The position numbers and the translations under genes were made by a program. 64,000 nt of DNA from NCBI GenBank assembly GCA_040218875.1, contig JAVJQP010000088.1; one strand, 5' to 3'. The notes beneath the pieces were generated by a model. It saw nothing but the letters and a program-made list of their open reading frames with translations, had not been told where the DNA came from and did not search any database. Each line of letters begins with the position of its first letter. Position 1 is the stretch's first letter. This DNA is from Coleofasciculus sp937127375 (lineage in GTDB: Bacteria; Cyanobacteriota; Cyanobacteriia; Cyanobacteriales; Coleofasciculaceae). Of the stretch, positions 45,176 to 53,103 are shown piece by piece.

Positions 45176-46111
45176 TCAAGGTTTAATGGTGGAGGCTAAT
45201 TTCCGTTCCATCGGAGGTAGATGATAATTATTAGATACCTCAGAAGCATTAACATCTGATAGGACAGTCATTGGATGAGCTGGCGACAGATGAGATGGTG
45301 GCATTTGCTTCATTTCTTGGACTTTCAGCAAAATTAAGTACTCATAAAATGCTTGTAAGGTACACCAAGCCATTCCTGCTTTGCCATCCAGACAACCACC
45401 CAGGAAGAAATACATATAAATCCACCGTAACAGGGGTCTCAAAGGTAAACGCAGGGATAAATCTTTGAGCGCTCGACGCCGTTCAACTTCTGATCGACCA
45501 AAGAATAAGTTCCACCAATTGACATTTCCCTGTTCTAACTGACGGACTGTCTCAGCCGCTTCATCGGTGGAGTAGCGATTGTGCTTCTCTATCCAACGAC
45601 TCAAGCCTTTACTACAGGTATAGTGGGGATAGGTTTCTTGCAGAAAACTGGTTGCTCCATTACAAACTTCCCGTTCTGTGTGACCGTAATCTGTGAACCA
45701 AACCTTTCCTTTTTGGAAAAGACGCATTTGGTAACGGGGGTATTGGGTGCTGTGGCGAATCCATTTCCCCATAAACATTACTCGCTCTGCCACATAATAG
45801 CCAACCGCATCTGGGCGTTTTATTGCCGCTAAACTCTCTTGAAACAGTTGAGGAGTCATTCGCTCATCTGCTTCTAAGATATAAACCCATTGATACTTTG
45901 TGGGAATCGCTTCTAGCATCCAGGTTCGTTGCTTGCCATGACTCTCAAACTGATGTTGCACGACACGAACGGGGTAGCTGGAGGCAATTTCTACAGTACG
46001 GTCTGTGCTGTAGGAATCTACCACTATGACATCATCCGATAGCTGGGCTGACTCAATGCAAGCCGCAATATCTATTTCCTCGTTGTGGGTCAGAATGTAG
46101 ATGGAAAACAT
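45176..46111 (-). CDS. GT2 glycosyltransferase, WaaE/KdtX-like
   Basis: The 311-residue protein has MFSIYILTHNEEIDIAACIE, VVDSYSTDRTVEIA, and the metal motif in YILEADERM (about residues 75-83). LSRWIEKHNRYSTDEA follows, a signature of the WaaE-like beta-1,4-glucosyltransferase group. A hydrophobic C-terminal part (LRWIYMYFFLGG) probably associates with the membrane. Such enzymes add hexoses to lipopolysaccharide core or capsule. The last 30 residues (after KQMPPSHL) are unlike the family and may be strain-specific. It is a single gene between two repeat spacers. Confidence 0.85.
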   Translation of the reverse strand: MFSIYILTHNEEIDIAACIESAQLSDDVIVVDSYSTDRTVEIASSYPVRVVQHQFESHGKQRTWMLEAIPTKYQWVYILEADERMTPQLFQESLAAIKRPDAVGYYVAERVMFMGKWIRHSTQYPRYQMRLFQKGKVWFTDYGHTEREVCNGATSFLQETYPHYTCSKGLSRWIEKHNRYSTDEAAETVRQLEQGNVNWWNLFFGRSEVERRRALKDLSLRLPLRPLLRWIYMYFFLGGCLDGKAGMAWCTLQAFYEYLILLKVQEMKQMPPSHLSPAHPMTVLSDVNASEVSNNYHLPPMERKLASTIKP

Positions 46112-46708
46112 AAGTTAAAGAATGAGTGAACGATTAAATGAGTGTTAGCTTCCTTTACATAGACCAGTAATGCTACCTTGGAACTCAAAAGTTATCCTGT
46201 AGAGGCAGGTGTAAGCCGTGTAGGACAGCCTCAAACTGATAACTTATCAATAAAACCAGCCCTTAGTCACAAATGAAAAGCTTGCCCTGAGCCTCGTCGA
46301 AGGATCAAAAGATTTTTTTTACACTACCTATATTTTGATAGGTTTTCTATCCCTGTGTCTAGGTCTATCCCCAATCTTTGCCTAATCTTTACATTGGCTT
46401 ACTCAGTCTAACATTTCAGCCAAGTCGCTTCCGCCAGGAAGAGGTCAGCAAATCTCCTTGGGCTATAGAAGACTGATATCATCCCATTTTTGCCTTTGTT
46501 ACCGGAATTAATGGGTCTAAAGCCCCGTCCTTTAGTGATGCCTTAGCGTTGTGTCGGCAATCGGAGAAGCAACCTAAGAACAGTGAGGTAAGTAGTCGGA
46601 CAAAAGAAAACAGCACCGTACCACCGATTCTTTTAGGTCGGTGAGGATGTCAACTTGGCTTCATGGCATACAATGGAAAGGCTGTGCAAAATTCGCTAAC
46701 TGACAACC
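46112..46708. other. Spacer upstream of rpmF
   Basis: Nearly 600 bp without a gene. It holds a second copy of the TAAGTAGTCGGACAAAAGAAAAC repeat (46589-46620) and a CCCTGAGCCTCGTCGAAGGA word (about 46287) of a kind widespread in cyanobacterial spacers. The rpmF promoter should lie in the last 80 bases. No RNA gene was recognised. Confidence 0.5.
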
Positions 46709-46882
46709 ATGGCTGTACCCAAGAAGAAAACATCAAAGTCAAAACGAGACAAACGTAGAGCTAACTGGAGACGCAAAGCATCATTGGAAGCGGAAAAAGC
46801 CCTCTCTCTGGGTAAGGCAGTTTTGAGTGGACGTTCGACGTTTGTCTATCCGACTGAAGAAGAAGAGGAAGAAGAAGCCTAG
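46709..46882 (+). CDS. rpmF: 50S ribosomal protein L32
   Basis: The 57-residue protein MAVPKKKTSKSKRDKRRANW matches the conserved L32 start, followed by the basic helix RRKASLEAEKALSLGKAVLSGR and an acidic tail (EEEEEEEA) typical of cyanobacterial L32. The cysteine pairs of zinc-type L32 are absent, which is normal in this group. It is a component of the large ribosomal subunit, standing alone rather than in the plsX/yceD operon found in proteobacteria. Confidence 0.95.
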   Translation: MAVPKKKTSKSKRDKRRANWRRKASLEAEKALSLGKAVLSGRSTFVYPTEEEEEEEA

Positions 46883-46937
46883 TGTAGGGTGGCAGGAATT
46901 TGTGAACACCTCCGTTCAGGGAGGGGAGATGGGGGAG

Positions 46938-46964
46938 TAGAGACGTATCAGGCTATGTCTCTAC
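46938..46964. repeat. Degenerate TAGAGACGTA palindrome
   Basis: TAGAGACGTA and TATGTCTCTACA pair around a TCAGGC loop. It is a decayed member of the 30-bp palindrome family, located between rpmF and the next gene. Confidence 0.6.
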
Positions 46965-47002
46965 ACTCTCTTTTCGGGATGGTTATCTAGACAAGTTGAA
47001 CT

Positions 47003-47596
47003 ATGATCGGAAAATTTTTCCACAAACCAGAACCAGAACAGAGCGATCGCGTTCCTCCAGGTCAATACCTGACCAAGGGTTTCCCGGTTCTAACTTATGG
47101 TGAGACTCCCGAAGTTAACATTGATGACTGGGAATTTCGGGTTTGGGGTTTAGCTACACCCACGACCTGGCGTTGGTCAGATATGATGGCAATGCCTCAA
47201 CATGATTTCACCAAGGATTTTCATTGTGTGACCCGTTGGTCAAAACTGGATGTGCAATGGACGGGGATTAGGGTAACTGACTTTATGAGTCAGGTTGAAC
47301 TTGACCCTAAAGCCACCCATGTTATGCAACATTGCTATGGTGGCTATACCACAAATCTGACATTGGATGAGTTTGTACGCGAGGATAACTTTTTTGCTCA
47401 CACCCTATTCGGTGAACCTTTACCCCCAGAACATGGCGGTCCTCTGCGTTTAGTGGTTCCCCACCTTTACGCTTGGAAAAGTGCTAAGTGGATTAATGGT
47501 TTAGAGTTTCTTAACCACGAGGAATCGGGATTCTGGGAACGTAATGGTTATCACCGCCGAGGTGAACCTTGGGCAGAAGAACGGTATAGTTTCTAG
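47003..47596 (+). CDS. Sulfite oxidase-like molybdopterin oxidoreductase
   Basis: The 197-residue protein has the molybdenum-cofactor fold of the sulfite oxidase/YedY family, with the metal-ligand cysteine C75 in DFHCVTRWSKLDVQW. EHGGPLRLVVPHLYAWKSAKWI follows, the cofactor-binding and active-site stretch. No dimerisation domain and no signal peptide (Tat or Sec) are present, so it is a short cytosolic form. The reaction is not known for this subgroup; oxygen-atom transfer is expected from the family. The stop codon TAG is the start of a 49-bp dispersed repeat. Confidence 0.88.
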   Translation: MIGKFFHKPEPEQSDRVPPGQYLTKGFPVLTYGETPEVNIDDWEFRVWGLATPTTWRWSDMMAMPQHDFTKDFHCVTRWSKLDVQWTGIRVTDFMSQVELDPKATHVMQHCYGGYTTNLTLDEFVREDNFFAHTLFGEPLPPEHGGPLRLVVPHLYAWKSAKWINGLEFLNHEESGFWERNGYHRRGEPWAEERYSF

Positions 47597-47639
47597 TACA
47601 AGAAGGCAGAAATAACGCCAACAGCTAACATCTTCCCCA
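47591..47639. repeat. 49-bp repeat starting at a stop codon
   Basis: TTTCTAGTACAAGAAGGCAG with the following AAATAAC, CAGCTAA and ATCTTCCCC words closely matches 17946-17994. The TAG in it is the stop codon of the sulfite-oxidase-like gene. Short CTTCCCCATC units follow, as the 9-bp array follows the other copy. Confidence 0.8.
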
Positions 47640-47669
47640 TCTGCCTCATCTTCCCCATCTCCCCATAAC

Positions 47670-48005
47670 TTATTCAACAAACCCTAAGTACGCCCTTTCA
47701 TCGACAACGACAACCGCCGGATCAGAGGATTTATCCGGTAAAAGTGGGGCAATCAGACGCACTACCGCCCCCGTTGCTAAACCAAAAATAAAAGCGCGAT
47801 GCGTTTGCCAGAGTGAGGCGATATGGGATTTAAGAGAACCCGGATAGAACGATTCGGTGGAAACATCATTTCGTTCAGAGGGATGAAGCGACTCAGGAAA
47901 CCACAACGTCGCCCCGGCTGTATGACACAGAGGCTGTAGGGTTTGGGCGGCGGTAGGCATTGTTGCGATCGCAGCTAGGGGGTGAAAGTCTGGAAATAGC
48001 CACAT
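47670..48005 (-). pseudogene. N-terminal fragment of CbiG-CobJ type cobalamin protein
   Basis: The 111 residues match the start of the fused cyanobacterial CbiG/CobJ protein (cobalt-precorrin 5A hydrolase part): MWLFPDFHPLAAIATMP, then AFIFGLATGAVVRLIAPLL and DKSSDPAVVVVDE. The full protein has about 600 residues, whereas this one loses homology right after VVVDER, where a GTTTGTTGAATAAGTTATG repeat begins and supplies the stop. The catalytic GH-containing segment and the whole methyltransferase are missing, and no continuation lies downstream. It is therefore a truncated relic. An intact copy is expected elsewhere in the genome. Confidence 0.72.
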
Positions 48006-48300
48006 AGGTCTTTAGAATTTAAATTGAATCATAGCAGTTAATGATCAAAAAATAAATTTCAGCACCGCTTCAGCCAAATTTCAGGATAAAAAGACTGAAA
48101 TTTAACGCACCATCTATGAAAGTTTTTATCGATTAATACCGCTACCTTACAGCAGTTTACAAACCTTTATTATAACGGGTGCAACTTATCAAATATTAAC
48201 AGGCAAAAGTTAAATCACATAACTCTGGACAAGTTTACAATACATCGGTACTATAAATAAGCAAAGGAAAGACTATTAATGTTAGGGGTAGACTGAGAAT

Positions 48301-49083
48301 ATGGCTAGCACTCATACAGGTATCGAGTGGACAGACCGAACATGGAACCCCACAACTGGCTGCAACAAAGTTAGTCCAGGTTGTACCCATTGTTATGCAG
48401 AAGCACTAACTAAACGGTTTCATCAGAATTTTCCCAATGGATTTGATTTAACCCTGCATCGGGAACGCATAAAAGAACCCTTGCGTTGGCGCAAGCCAAG
48501 TCGCATTTTTGTTAACTCTATGAGTGATCTTTTTCACGAAGACGTGCCTATCGAATTTCTCAAAGACGTGTTTGATGTGATGGGTCAAACTCCGCAGCAT
48601 ATCTATCAAATTTTGACCAAACGACATGAACATTTAGTTGAATTAGCGTCTCAGTTAGAATGGCATAACAATATTTGGATGGGGGTATCGGTTGAAAATC
48701 AGGACTATGTTCATCGGGTTGATTCCCTGCGACAAGTTCCAGCAAATGTGCGTTTTCTCTCTTGTGAACCACTTCTCGGTGATTTACATCTTAATTTAAC
48801 GGATATTCATTGGGTTATTGTGGGTGGCGAATCGGGAAATAGATATCGTCCGATGAAGTTAGAGTGGGCGCAAAGTATTCGTGATCAATGTCAGAGGTTT
48901 GATGTCGCATTTTTCTTTAAACAATGGGGAGGTAGAACACCAAAAGCTGGAGGAAGAGAACTGGATGGAAAAATTTGGGATGAGATGCCATTAGCTTGGA
49001 AACAACACCAACAGCAATGGGGAAAAGATATCCCACTATCTCGTCATCAGTCTACGAAACAACTTAAATTGGTGGAAAAGTAA
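48301..49083 (+). CDS. Three-Cys-motif protein, phage Gp37/Gp68 family (DUF5131)
   Basis: In this 260-residue protein the three cysteines C21, C28 and C31 (TTGCNKVSPGCTHCYAE) have CX6CX2C spacing, resembling but not equal to the radical SAM CX3CX2C. Other family blocks present are GIEWTDRTWNP, IFVNSMSDLFHEDVP, QILTKRHEHL, WMGVSVENQ, FLSCEPLLG, WVIVGGESG and FFFKQWGG. It was first named from phage genes; a metal-cluster or SAM-type chemistry is inferred by others. Its 3' end overlaps the TcmP gene by 20 bp in convergent orientation. The pair is the known three-Cys-motif system, of unclear function. Confidence 0.92.
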   Translation: MASTHTGIEWTDRTWNPTTGCNKVSPGCTHCYAEALTKRFHQNFPNGFDLTLHRERIKEPLRWRKPSRIFVNSMSDLFHEDVPIEFLKDVFDVMGQTPQHIYQILTKRHEHLVELASQLEWHNNIWMGVSVENQDYVHRVDSLRQVPANVRFLSCEPLLGDLHLNLTDIHWVIVGGESGNRYRPMKLEWAQSIRDQCQRFDVAFFFKQWGGRTPKAGGRELDGKIWDEMPLAWKQHQQQWGKDIPLSRHQSTKQLKLVEK

Positions 49084-50191
49084 CTCGTACTGTATCGGCA
49101 AATGTGTTTTTCCGGCGCTTAGATGGTTCTGCTGTAATTTTGCCTTTAGCCTCTAGTTTTAGAAGAGCATCTTTGTAATTTTTCTTGATGTACCGTTTAC
49201 CAATATGATGTCTTTGATAAACCTCTATCATCGTCATTGTTTGACCGGCAAACTCATCTAATAACATATCTGTAAGTTCATCCAGTGGACGTGAAAGTTC
49301 AAAAAGTAAAGGTTGGAAGTTTGTTGCCAGATTATACTCAAAAGATGGAACACCTTGTTCGGTTGTCGAACTTTCTTTTGCCATAATCTCTTTCATAATC
49401 TCATAACCTCTTACATGCTTACTGACAAAAATTAGATGATGGCTAGTACGGTTGCCATTTTCATGTCGAAAACGGAAAGGAAGCACATACTCTCCACCCA
49501 TTTCTTTTAACGCTTCACAAATTTCTTCGACAATAGCGATTTCTTTGTTGGCTGGGTTTAGTAACTGCAATTTTTCTCGAAGTTCTGACGCACGTTCTTC
49601 GCCAAATAGAGCATTTATATGATTTTTTACGGCATCGTTACCTAGTCCCATATTAATCCGGTTGTAGTTAAAGAAAAATATACAGTCACACCCCCAATTC
49701 TTAACCACAGAATTAATCAGTTGTAATGACAATCCTTTATATCCCCAAGGATCGACAAAAAATAGAGTGGGAACCAATTTAACTTGTTCAAACCTCTGAA
49801 CTATCTCTTCACCAATTTCATGGTTTATAACAATGGGTTTATTTTTTAGTTTATTGATATTGTGAATTGACTGAATGTTGTTCTGGAGTGACTGTGTATT
49901 ATTTGCATCAGCATCATTAAAAAGCGTTATCAAGCGTTCTCTAAAATCTGGTTCTCGAATAGCAGTTTCCAGTACACGCAACGGTGTCGATTCGGAACCA
50001 TCTTGATATCGACCAGGACCGGCAAACAAGTCAATATAAGCAAGTTTCAGCTTCTTTGACTTTTGCTTTTGTTCTTTTTGTTTCAAAAATCCAATGATAA
50101 CTTTTGCCCATGCCCAAAAGTATTTCTCAACTATTCTGGCTTTAACGAGTGATTGTTCCTTTTGTTCATCAAAAAAAGACGACTTGTTCAT
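49064..50191 (-). CDS. tcmP: Three-Cys-motif partner protein TcmP
   Basis: The 375-residue protein begins with FFDEQKEQSLVKARIVEKYF. It then has a Rossmann-like motif YIDLFAGPGRY (53-62) similar to SAM methyltransferase motif I, and LFFVDPWGYKG, resembling motif IV (DPPY). The end (IGKRYIKKNYKDALLKLEAKGKI) is a winged-helix-like tail. This is the family named for its partnership with the three-Cys-motif protein, encoded here tail to tail with it. Partners are often co-directional; the convergent overlap is less common and could allow antisense effects. Enzymatic activity is not established. Confidence 0.9.
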   Translation of the reverse strand: MNKSSFFDEQKEQSLVKARIVEKYFWAWAKVIIGFLKQKEQKQKSKKLKLAYIDLFAGPGRYQDGSESTPLRVLETAIREPDFRERLITLFNDADANNTQSLQNNIQSIHNINKLKNKPIVINHEIGEEIVQRFEQVKLVPTLFFVDPWGYKGLSLQLINSVVKNWGCDCIFFFNYNRINMGLGNDAVKNHINALFGEERASELREKLQLLNPANKEIAIVEEICEALKEMGGEYVLPFRFRHENGNRTSHHLIFVSKHVRGYEIMKEIMAKESSTTEQGVPSFEYNLATNFQPLLFELSRPLDELTDMLLDEFAGQTMTMIEVYQRHHIGKRYIKKNYKDALLKLEAKGKITAEPSKRRKNTFADTVRVTFPPI

Positions 50192-50290
50192 AGTAATATC
50201 TTAAATTGGATAATTCCAAAAACTATGTAACACTATTTTTTTGCCTAGTGGGTATTTTCCGAAACCCCGAATAAGACAGATGACTGGCTA

Positions 50291-51253
50291 TCAAGTTTGA
50301 CCCATTTTAGCGGCTTTTTGAATCGTCTCTAAGGTTAATACACCAATTACCTTTCCTTCATCCATGACAGGTAATCTCTGAGTTCCTTTTTGTAAGAGGA
50401 GGGATAAAGCTTGACGCAAATTCTCGTGAGGCGCGATCGCACAATTGTCCTGATGCTGATAATCTGGAGAAACTGGCTGCATTGCTGCCTCTACTGGCTG
50501 TAAACTTAATTGACGCAACATATCATCGGCACCCATTAACTCCCGGACAAAATCATTAGCCGGGTGCGTCAAAATATTTAACGGCGTATCAAATTGGACA
50601 ATTTCACCCTTTTGCAAAATCATAATCTTGTCCCCCAGACGCAGCGCTTCCTCCACATCATGGGAGACAAAAAGAATCGTTTTATGCAGTTGACGCTGAA
50701 TTCGTAAGATTTCGTCTTGCAAAGATTGGCGGGTAATCGCATCAATGGCACCAAAAGGTTCATCCATTAGCATTAACTTCGGATCACCAGCCAACGCCCG
50801 CGCCACGCCAACACGCTGCTGCTGTCCTCCGGATAGCTGTGCCGGGTAACGATTCCGGTAAACTTGAGGGGGTAGTTCGACCAGCGTCAATAACTCATCA
50901 ATGCGAGACTGGTATTTTGAGCGTGACCATCCCAGAAGCTTGGGAACAACGGCAATATTTTCCGCCACCGTCTGATGAGGAAATAAGCCAGACTGTTGAA
51001 TCACGTAGCCAATTTGCTGACGCAGCGTCGTGACTTTCATTTTGCGGATATTAACCCCATCCAGATAAATCGCACCGGATGTGGGTTCATACAATCGATT
51101 GACCATCTTGAGAACTGTGGTTTTACCACATCCCGATGGACCTAAAATGACGACCAGTTGACCTGCTTCAATGTCGCAGGTTACACCATTTACCGCAGGT
51201 TGGGGCGTCCCGGGAAATTGGAGATGAACTTGATCAAAACGAATAGCACTCAC
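50291..51253 (-). CDS. ABC transporter ATP-binding protein, glycine betaine/OpuCA type
   Basis: The 320-residue protein has Walker A GPSGCGKTTVLKM, Q-loop YVIQQSGLFP, signature LSGGQQQRVGVARAL, Walker B LMLMDEPFGAID, and H-loop FVSHD. A C-terminal CBS region follows (about 265-320, QRLPVMDEGKVIGVLTLETI). The CBS tail is typical of OpuCA/ProV ATPases, where it senses ionic strength. Compatible solutes such as glycine betaine or proline are the likely cargo. No permease or binding protein is adjacent, which is unusual, so its partners must be elsewhere. It diverges from the LpxB-like gene. Confidence 0.88.
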   Translation of the reverse strand: MSAIRFDQVHLQFPGTPQPAVNGVTCDIEAGQLVVILGPSGCGKTTVLKMVNRLYEPTSGAIYLDGVNIRKMKVTTLRQQIGYVIQQSGLFPHQTVAENIAVVPKLLGWSRSKYQSRIDELLTLVELPPQVYRNRYPAQLSGGQQQRVGVARALAGDPKLMLMDEPFGAIDAITRQSLQDEILRIQRQLHKTILFVSHDVEEALRLGDKIMILQKGEIVQFDTPLNILTHPANDFVRELMGADDMLRQLSLQPVEAAMQPVSPDYQHQDNCAIAPHENLRQALSLLLQKGTQRLPVMDEGKVIGVLTLETIQKAAKMGQT

Positions 51254-51306
51254 TGATTTGGCTGATTTTTGCTAAAGTTGGCTAATTCTATTGTGGGATT
51301 GGAGTG

Positions 51307-51392
51307 ACCAATGACAGATAAAAGGGTAATATTTCCTGACAAATGACCAATGACAAATGACAAATGACAAATGACCAATGACCAATGCTGAC
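51307..51392. repeat. TGACAAA/TGACCAA heptamer array overlapping a start codon
   Basis: Tandem 7-bp units (ATGACAA, ATGACCA) lie in the divergent promoter space. The last unit supplies the ATG at 51378 of the LpxB-like gene. Similar units sit just before cbiO and at the end of the same LpxB-like gene. Confidence 0.8.
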
Positions 51393-52967
51393 ATTTTAAT
51401 TCTCTCCAATGGTCCGGGTGAAGTCACCACCTGGGTACGTCCTGTAGTCAAAGCCTTGCGCCAGCAACTAAAATGCGATCGCACATTCGTCCGCATCTCG
51501 GTTATCCTGTCTCCTTGTCCCAATGCTACAGGCAAAGAAGCCCAGATTGTTCAATCCTACCCCGAAGTAGACCGAGTGCAAGGGGCAGAGCATTTCTTTC
51601 CCTTTTTACTTTGGGGGAAAACTGCCGAAAATTGGGACTGGCGCGATCGCGGCGTGGTGGTATTCTTAGGCGGCGATCAGTTTTTTCCGGTTGTGATTGG
51701 TTCTCGCTTAGGATATCGTACCGTTGTTTATGCCGAATGGGATGCCCGTTGGCATCGCTGGATTGATCGGTTCGGGGTGATGAAACCAGATATTATCGCC
51801 AAAGCCCCGAAAAAATATCGCCACAAGTTAACGGTAGTTGGAGATTTAATGGCAGATGTGGCTAGAGGGAGTAAGGGAGCAGAGGAGAAGGGGAAGCAGG
51901 GGAAGCAGGGGAAGCAGAGGGAGCTGGGGGAGCTGGGGGAGCAGGGGAAGCAGGGGAAGCAGAGGGAGCTAGGGGAGCAGGGGAAGCAGGGGGAGCTGGG
52001 GGAGCAGGGGAAGCAGAGGGAGTTAACACTTAACACTTCCCCAATTGAATGGATTGGTTTACTTCCAGGGTCAAAACCTGCCAAATTGATTCAGGGAGTA
52101 CCATTAGGGTTAGCTATTGCTGAACACATTCACAACGTTAGACCTCAAACCCGTTTTGTGATTCCTGTTGCACCAACCTTAGATTTACCCACGCTAGCCC
52201 GTTTTGCTGATCCCCAAGAAAATCCCCTGATTCAGAAATTAGGATGGGGGGCGGCGAGATTGGTGATGCTAGATAGGGGAGATGAGGGCGGGTTGAGCAA
52301 TATCCGGGTGACAACAAACGATAGTAGTCAAACCCGCCCCTACATTCAAAATCAGGTTTCCTTGAGCGAAGTCTCTACATTATTCAGGGCGGGTTTTGAA
52401 CCCAAGCTATCATCAATCGCGAAACAAAATTCCCTAAACCCGCCCCTACACTCAAGACTCAAAATGGCGAGTGGTGTAACCGTAGAACTTATAACCGAAT
52501 TTCCCGCCCATGAGATATTATCCCAATGCTGTCTGTGCTTAACCACAGTGGGAGCGAATACGGCTGAATTAGGTTCCCTCGGTGTACCCATGATCGTCTT
52601 ATTACCCACTCAGCAACTGGATGCGATGCGGGCTTGGGATGGATTACCCGGATTGTTAGCCCGGTTACCCGGAGTAGGAACGAGCTTTGCCAAACTGATT
52701 AATTGGCTGATTCTGCAACAAAGACGCCTATTTGCGTGGCCCAATATTTGGGCAAAAGCGGAAATTGTCCCAGAAGTCGTGGGTCAACTGAAACCTCAGA
52801 ATGTGGCACAATTGGTACTTGAGTATTTAGAGCATCCCGAAAAACTAGAAGACATGCGATCGCGCCTGCGGGCAGTCCGAGGTGAATCAGGTGCCGCCCA
52901 AAAGTTAGCGCAATTGGTGCAAGAGGAACTAACTAATCCCCAACCACCAATGACAAATGACAAATGA
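51378..52967 (+). CDS. LpxB-like (lipid-A-disaccharide synthase-related) protein with repeat-derived insertions
   Basis: The 529-residue protein belongs to the cyanobacterial lipid-A-disaccharide-synthase-related group: ILILSNGPGEVTTWVRPVV at the start, FLGGDQFFPVV, VYAEWDARWHRWIDRFG, GLLPGSKPAK, and near the end LTTVGANTAELGSLGVP. Two blocks are alien to the family. Residues about 164-218 are Gly/Lys/Gln/Glu repeats encoded by the 9-bp GGGGAAGCA array. Residues about 303-363 are encoded by two diverged GGGCGGGTTT elements. Both keep the frame open. The N-terminal ATG and the last residues (PPMTNDK) also come from TGACAAA heptamers. Activity is uncertain; a glycolipid transferase role is family inference. 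Confidence 0.82.
   Translation: MTNADILILSNGPGEVTTWVRPVVKALRQQLKCDRTFVRISVILSPCPNATGKEAQIVQSYPEVDRVQGAEHFFPFLLWGKTAENWDWRDRGVVVFLGGDQFFPVVIGSRLGYRTVVYAEWDARWHRWIDRFGVMKPDIIAKAPKKYRHKLTVVGDLMADVARGSKGAEEKGKQGKQGKQRELGELGEQGKQGKQRELGEQGKQGELGEQGKQRELTLNTSPIEWIGLLPGSKPAKLIQGVPLGLAIAEHIHNVRPQTRFVIPVAPTLDLPTLARFADPQENPLIQKLGWGAARLVMLDRGDEGGLSNIRVTTNDSSQTRPYIQNQVSLSEVSTLFRAGFEPKLSSIAKQNSLNPPLHSRLKMASGVTVELITEFPAHEILSQCCLCLTTVGANTAELGSLGVPMIVLLPTQQLDAMRAWDGLPGLLARLPGVGTSFAKLINWLILQQRRLFAWPNIWAKAEIVPEVVGQLKPQNVAQLVLEYLEHPEKLEDMRSRLRAVRGESGAAQKLAQLVQEELTNPQPPMTNDK
51867..52031 (+). repeat. 9-bp array (GGGGAAGCA / GGGGGAGCT) inside the LpxB-like gene
   Basis: Units GGGGAAGCA, GAGGGAGCT and GGGGGAGCT alternate in blocks and translate as GKQ and GEQ/REL triplets. 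The sequence type is otherwise only intergenic in this window (11020-11120, 17989-18042, 33770-33810, 44608-44641). Since 9 is a multiple of 3, array growth keeps frame. Confidence 0.88.
52286..52450 (+). repeat. Two diverged GGGCGGGTTT elements inside the LpxB-like gene
   Basis: Unit 1 (52286-52344) runs GGCGGGTT to AAACCCGCCCCTACA and is much diverged. Unit 2 (52387-52450) runs GGGCGGGTTTTGAACC to AAACCCGCCCCTACA with the ATCATCAATCGCGAAAC interior seen at 40391-40522. Both are translated as part of the protein, without a stop. Confidence 0.85.
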
Positions 52968-53103
52968 CTATTTTGGAGTTAACGTGTCAAGCATAACCCT
53001 AGTAGTGATATCATCCTCCTACAGGGTAATCACATCACCGAGCGACGTTGCCCATCGTCTTCTGCTATTGGGAGTCCCTATTGTATTGGAGCTGTAAGCT
53101 ATC

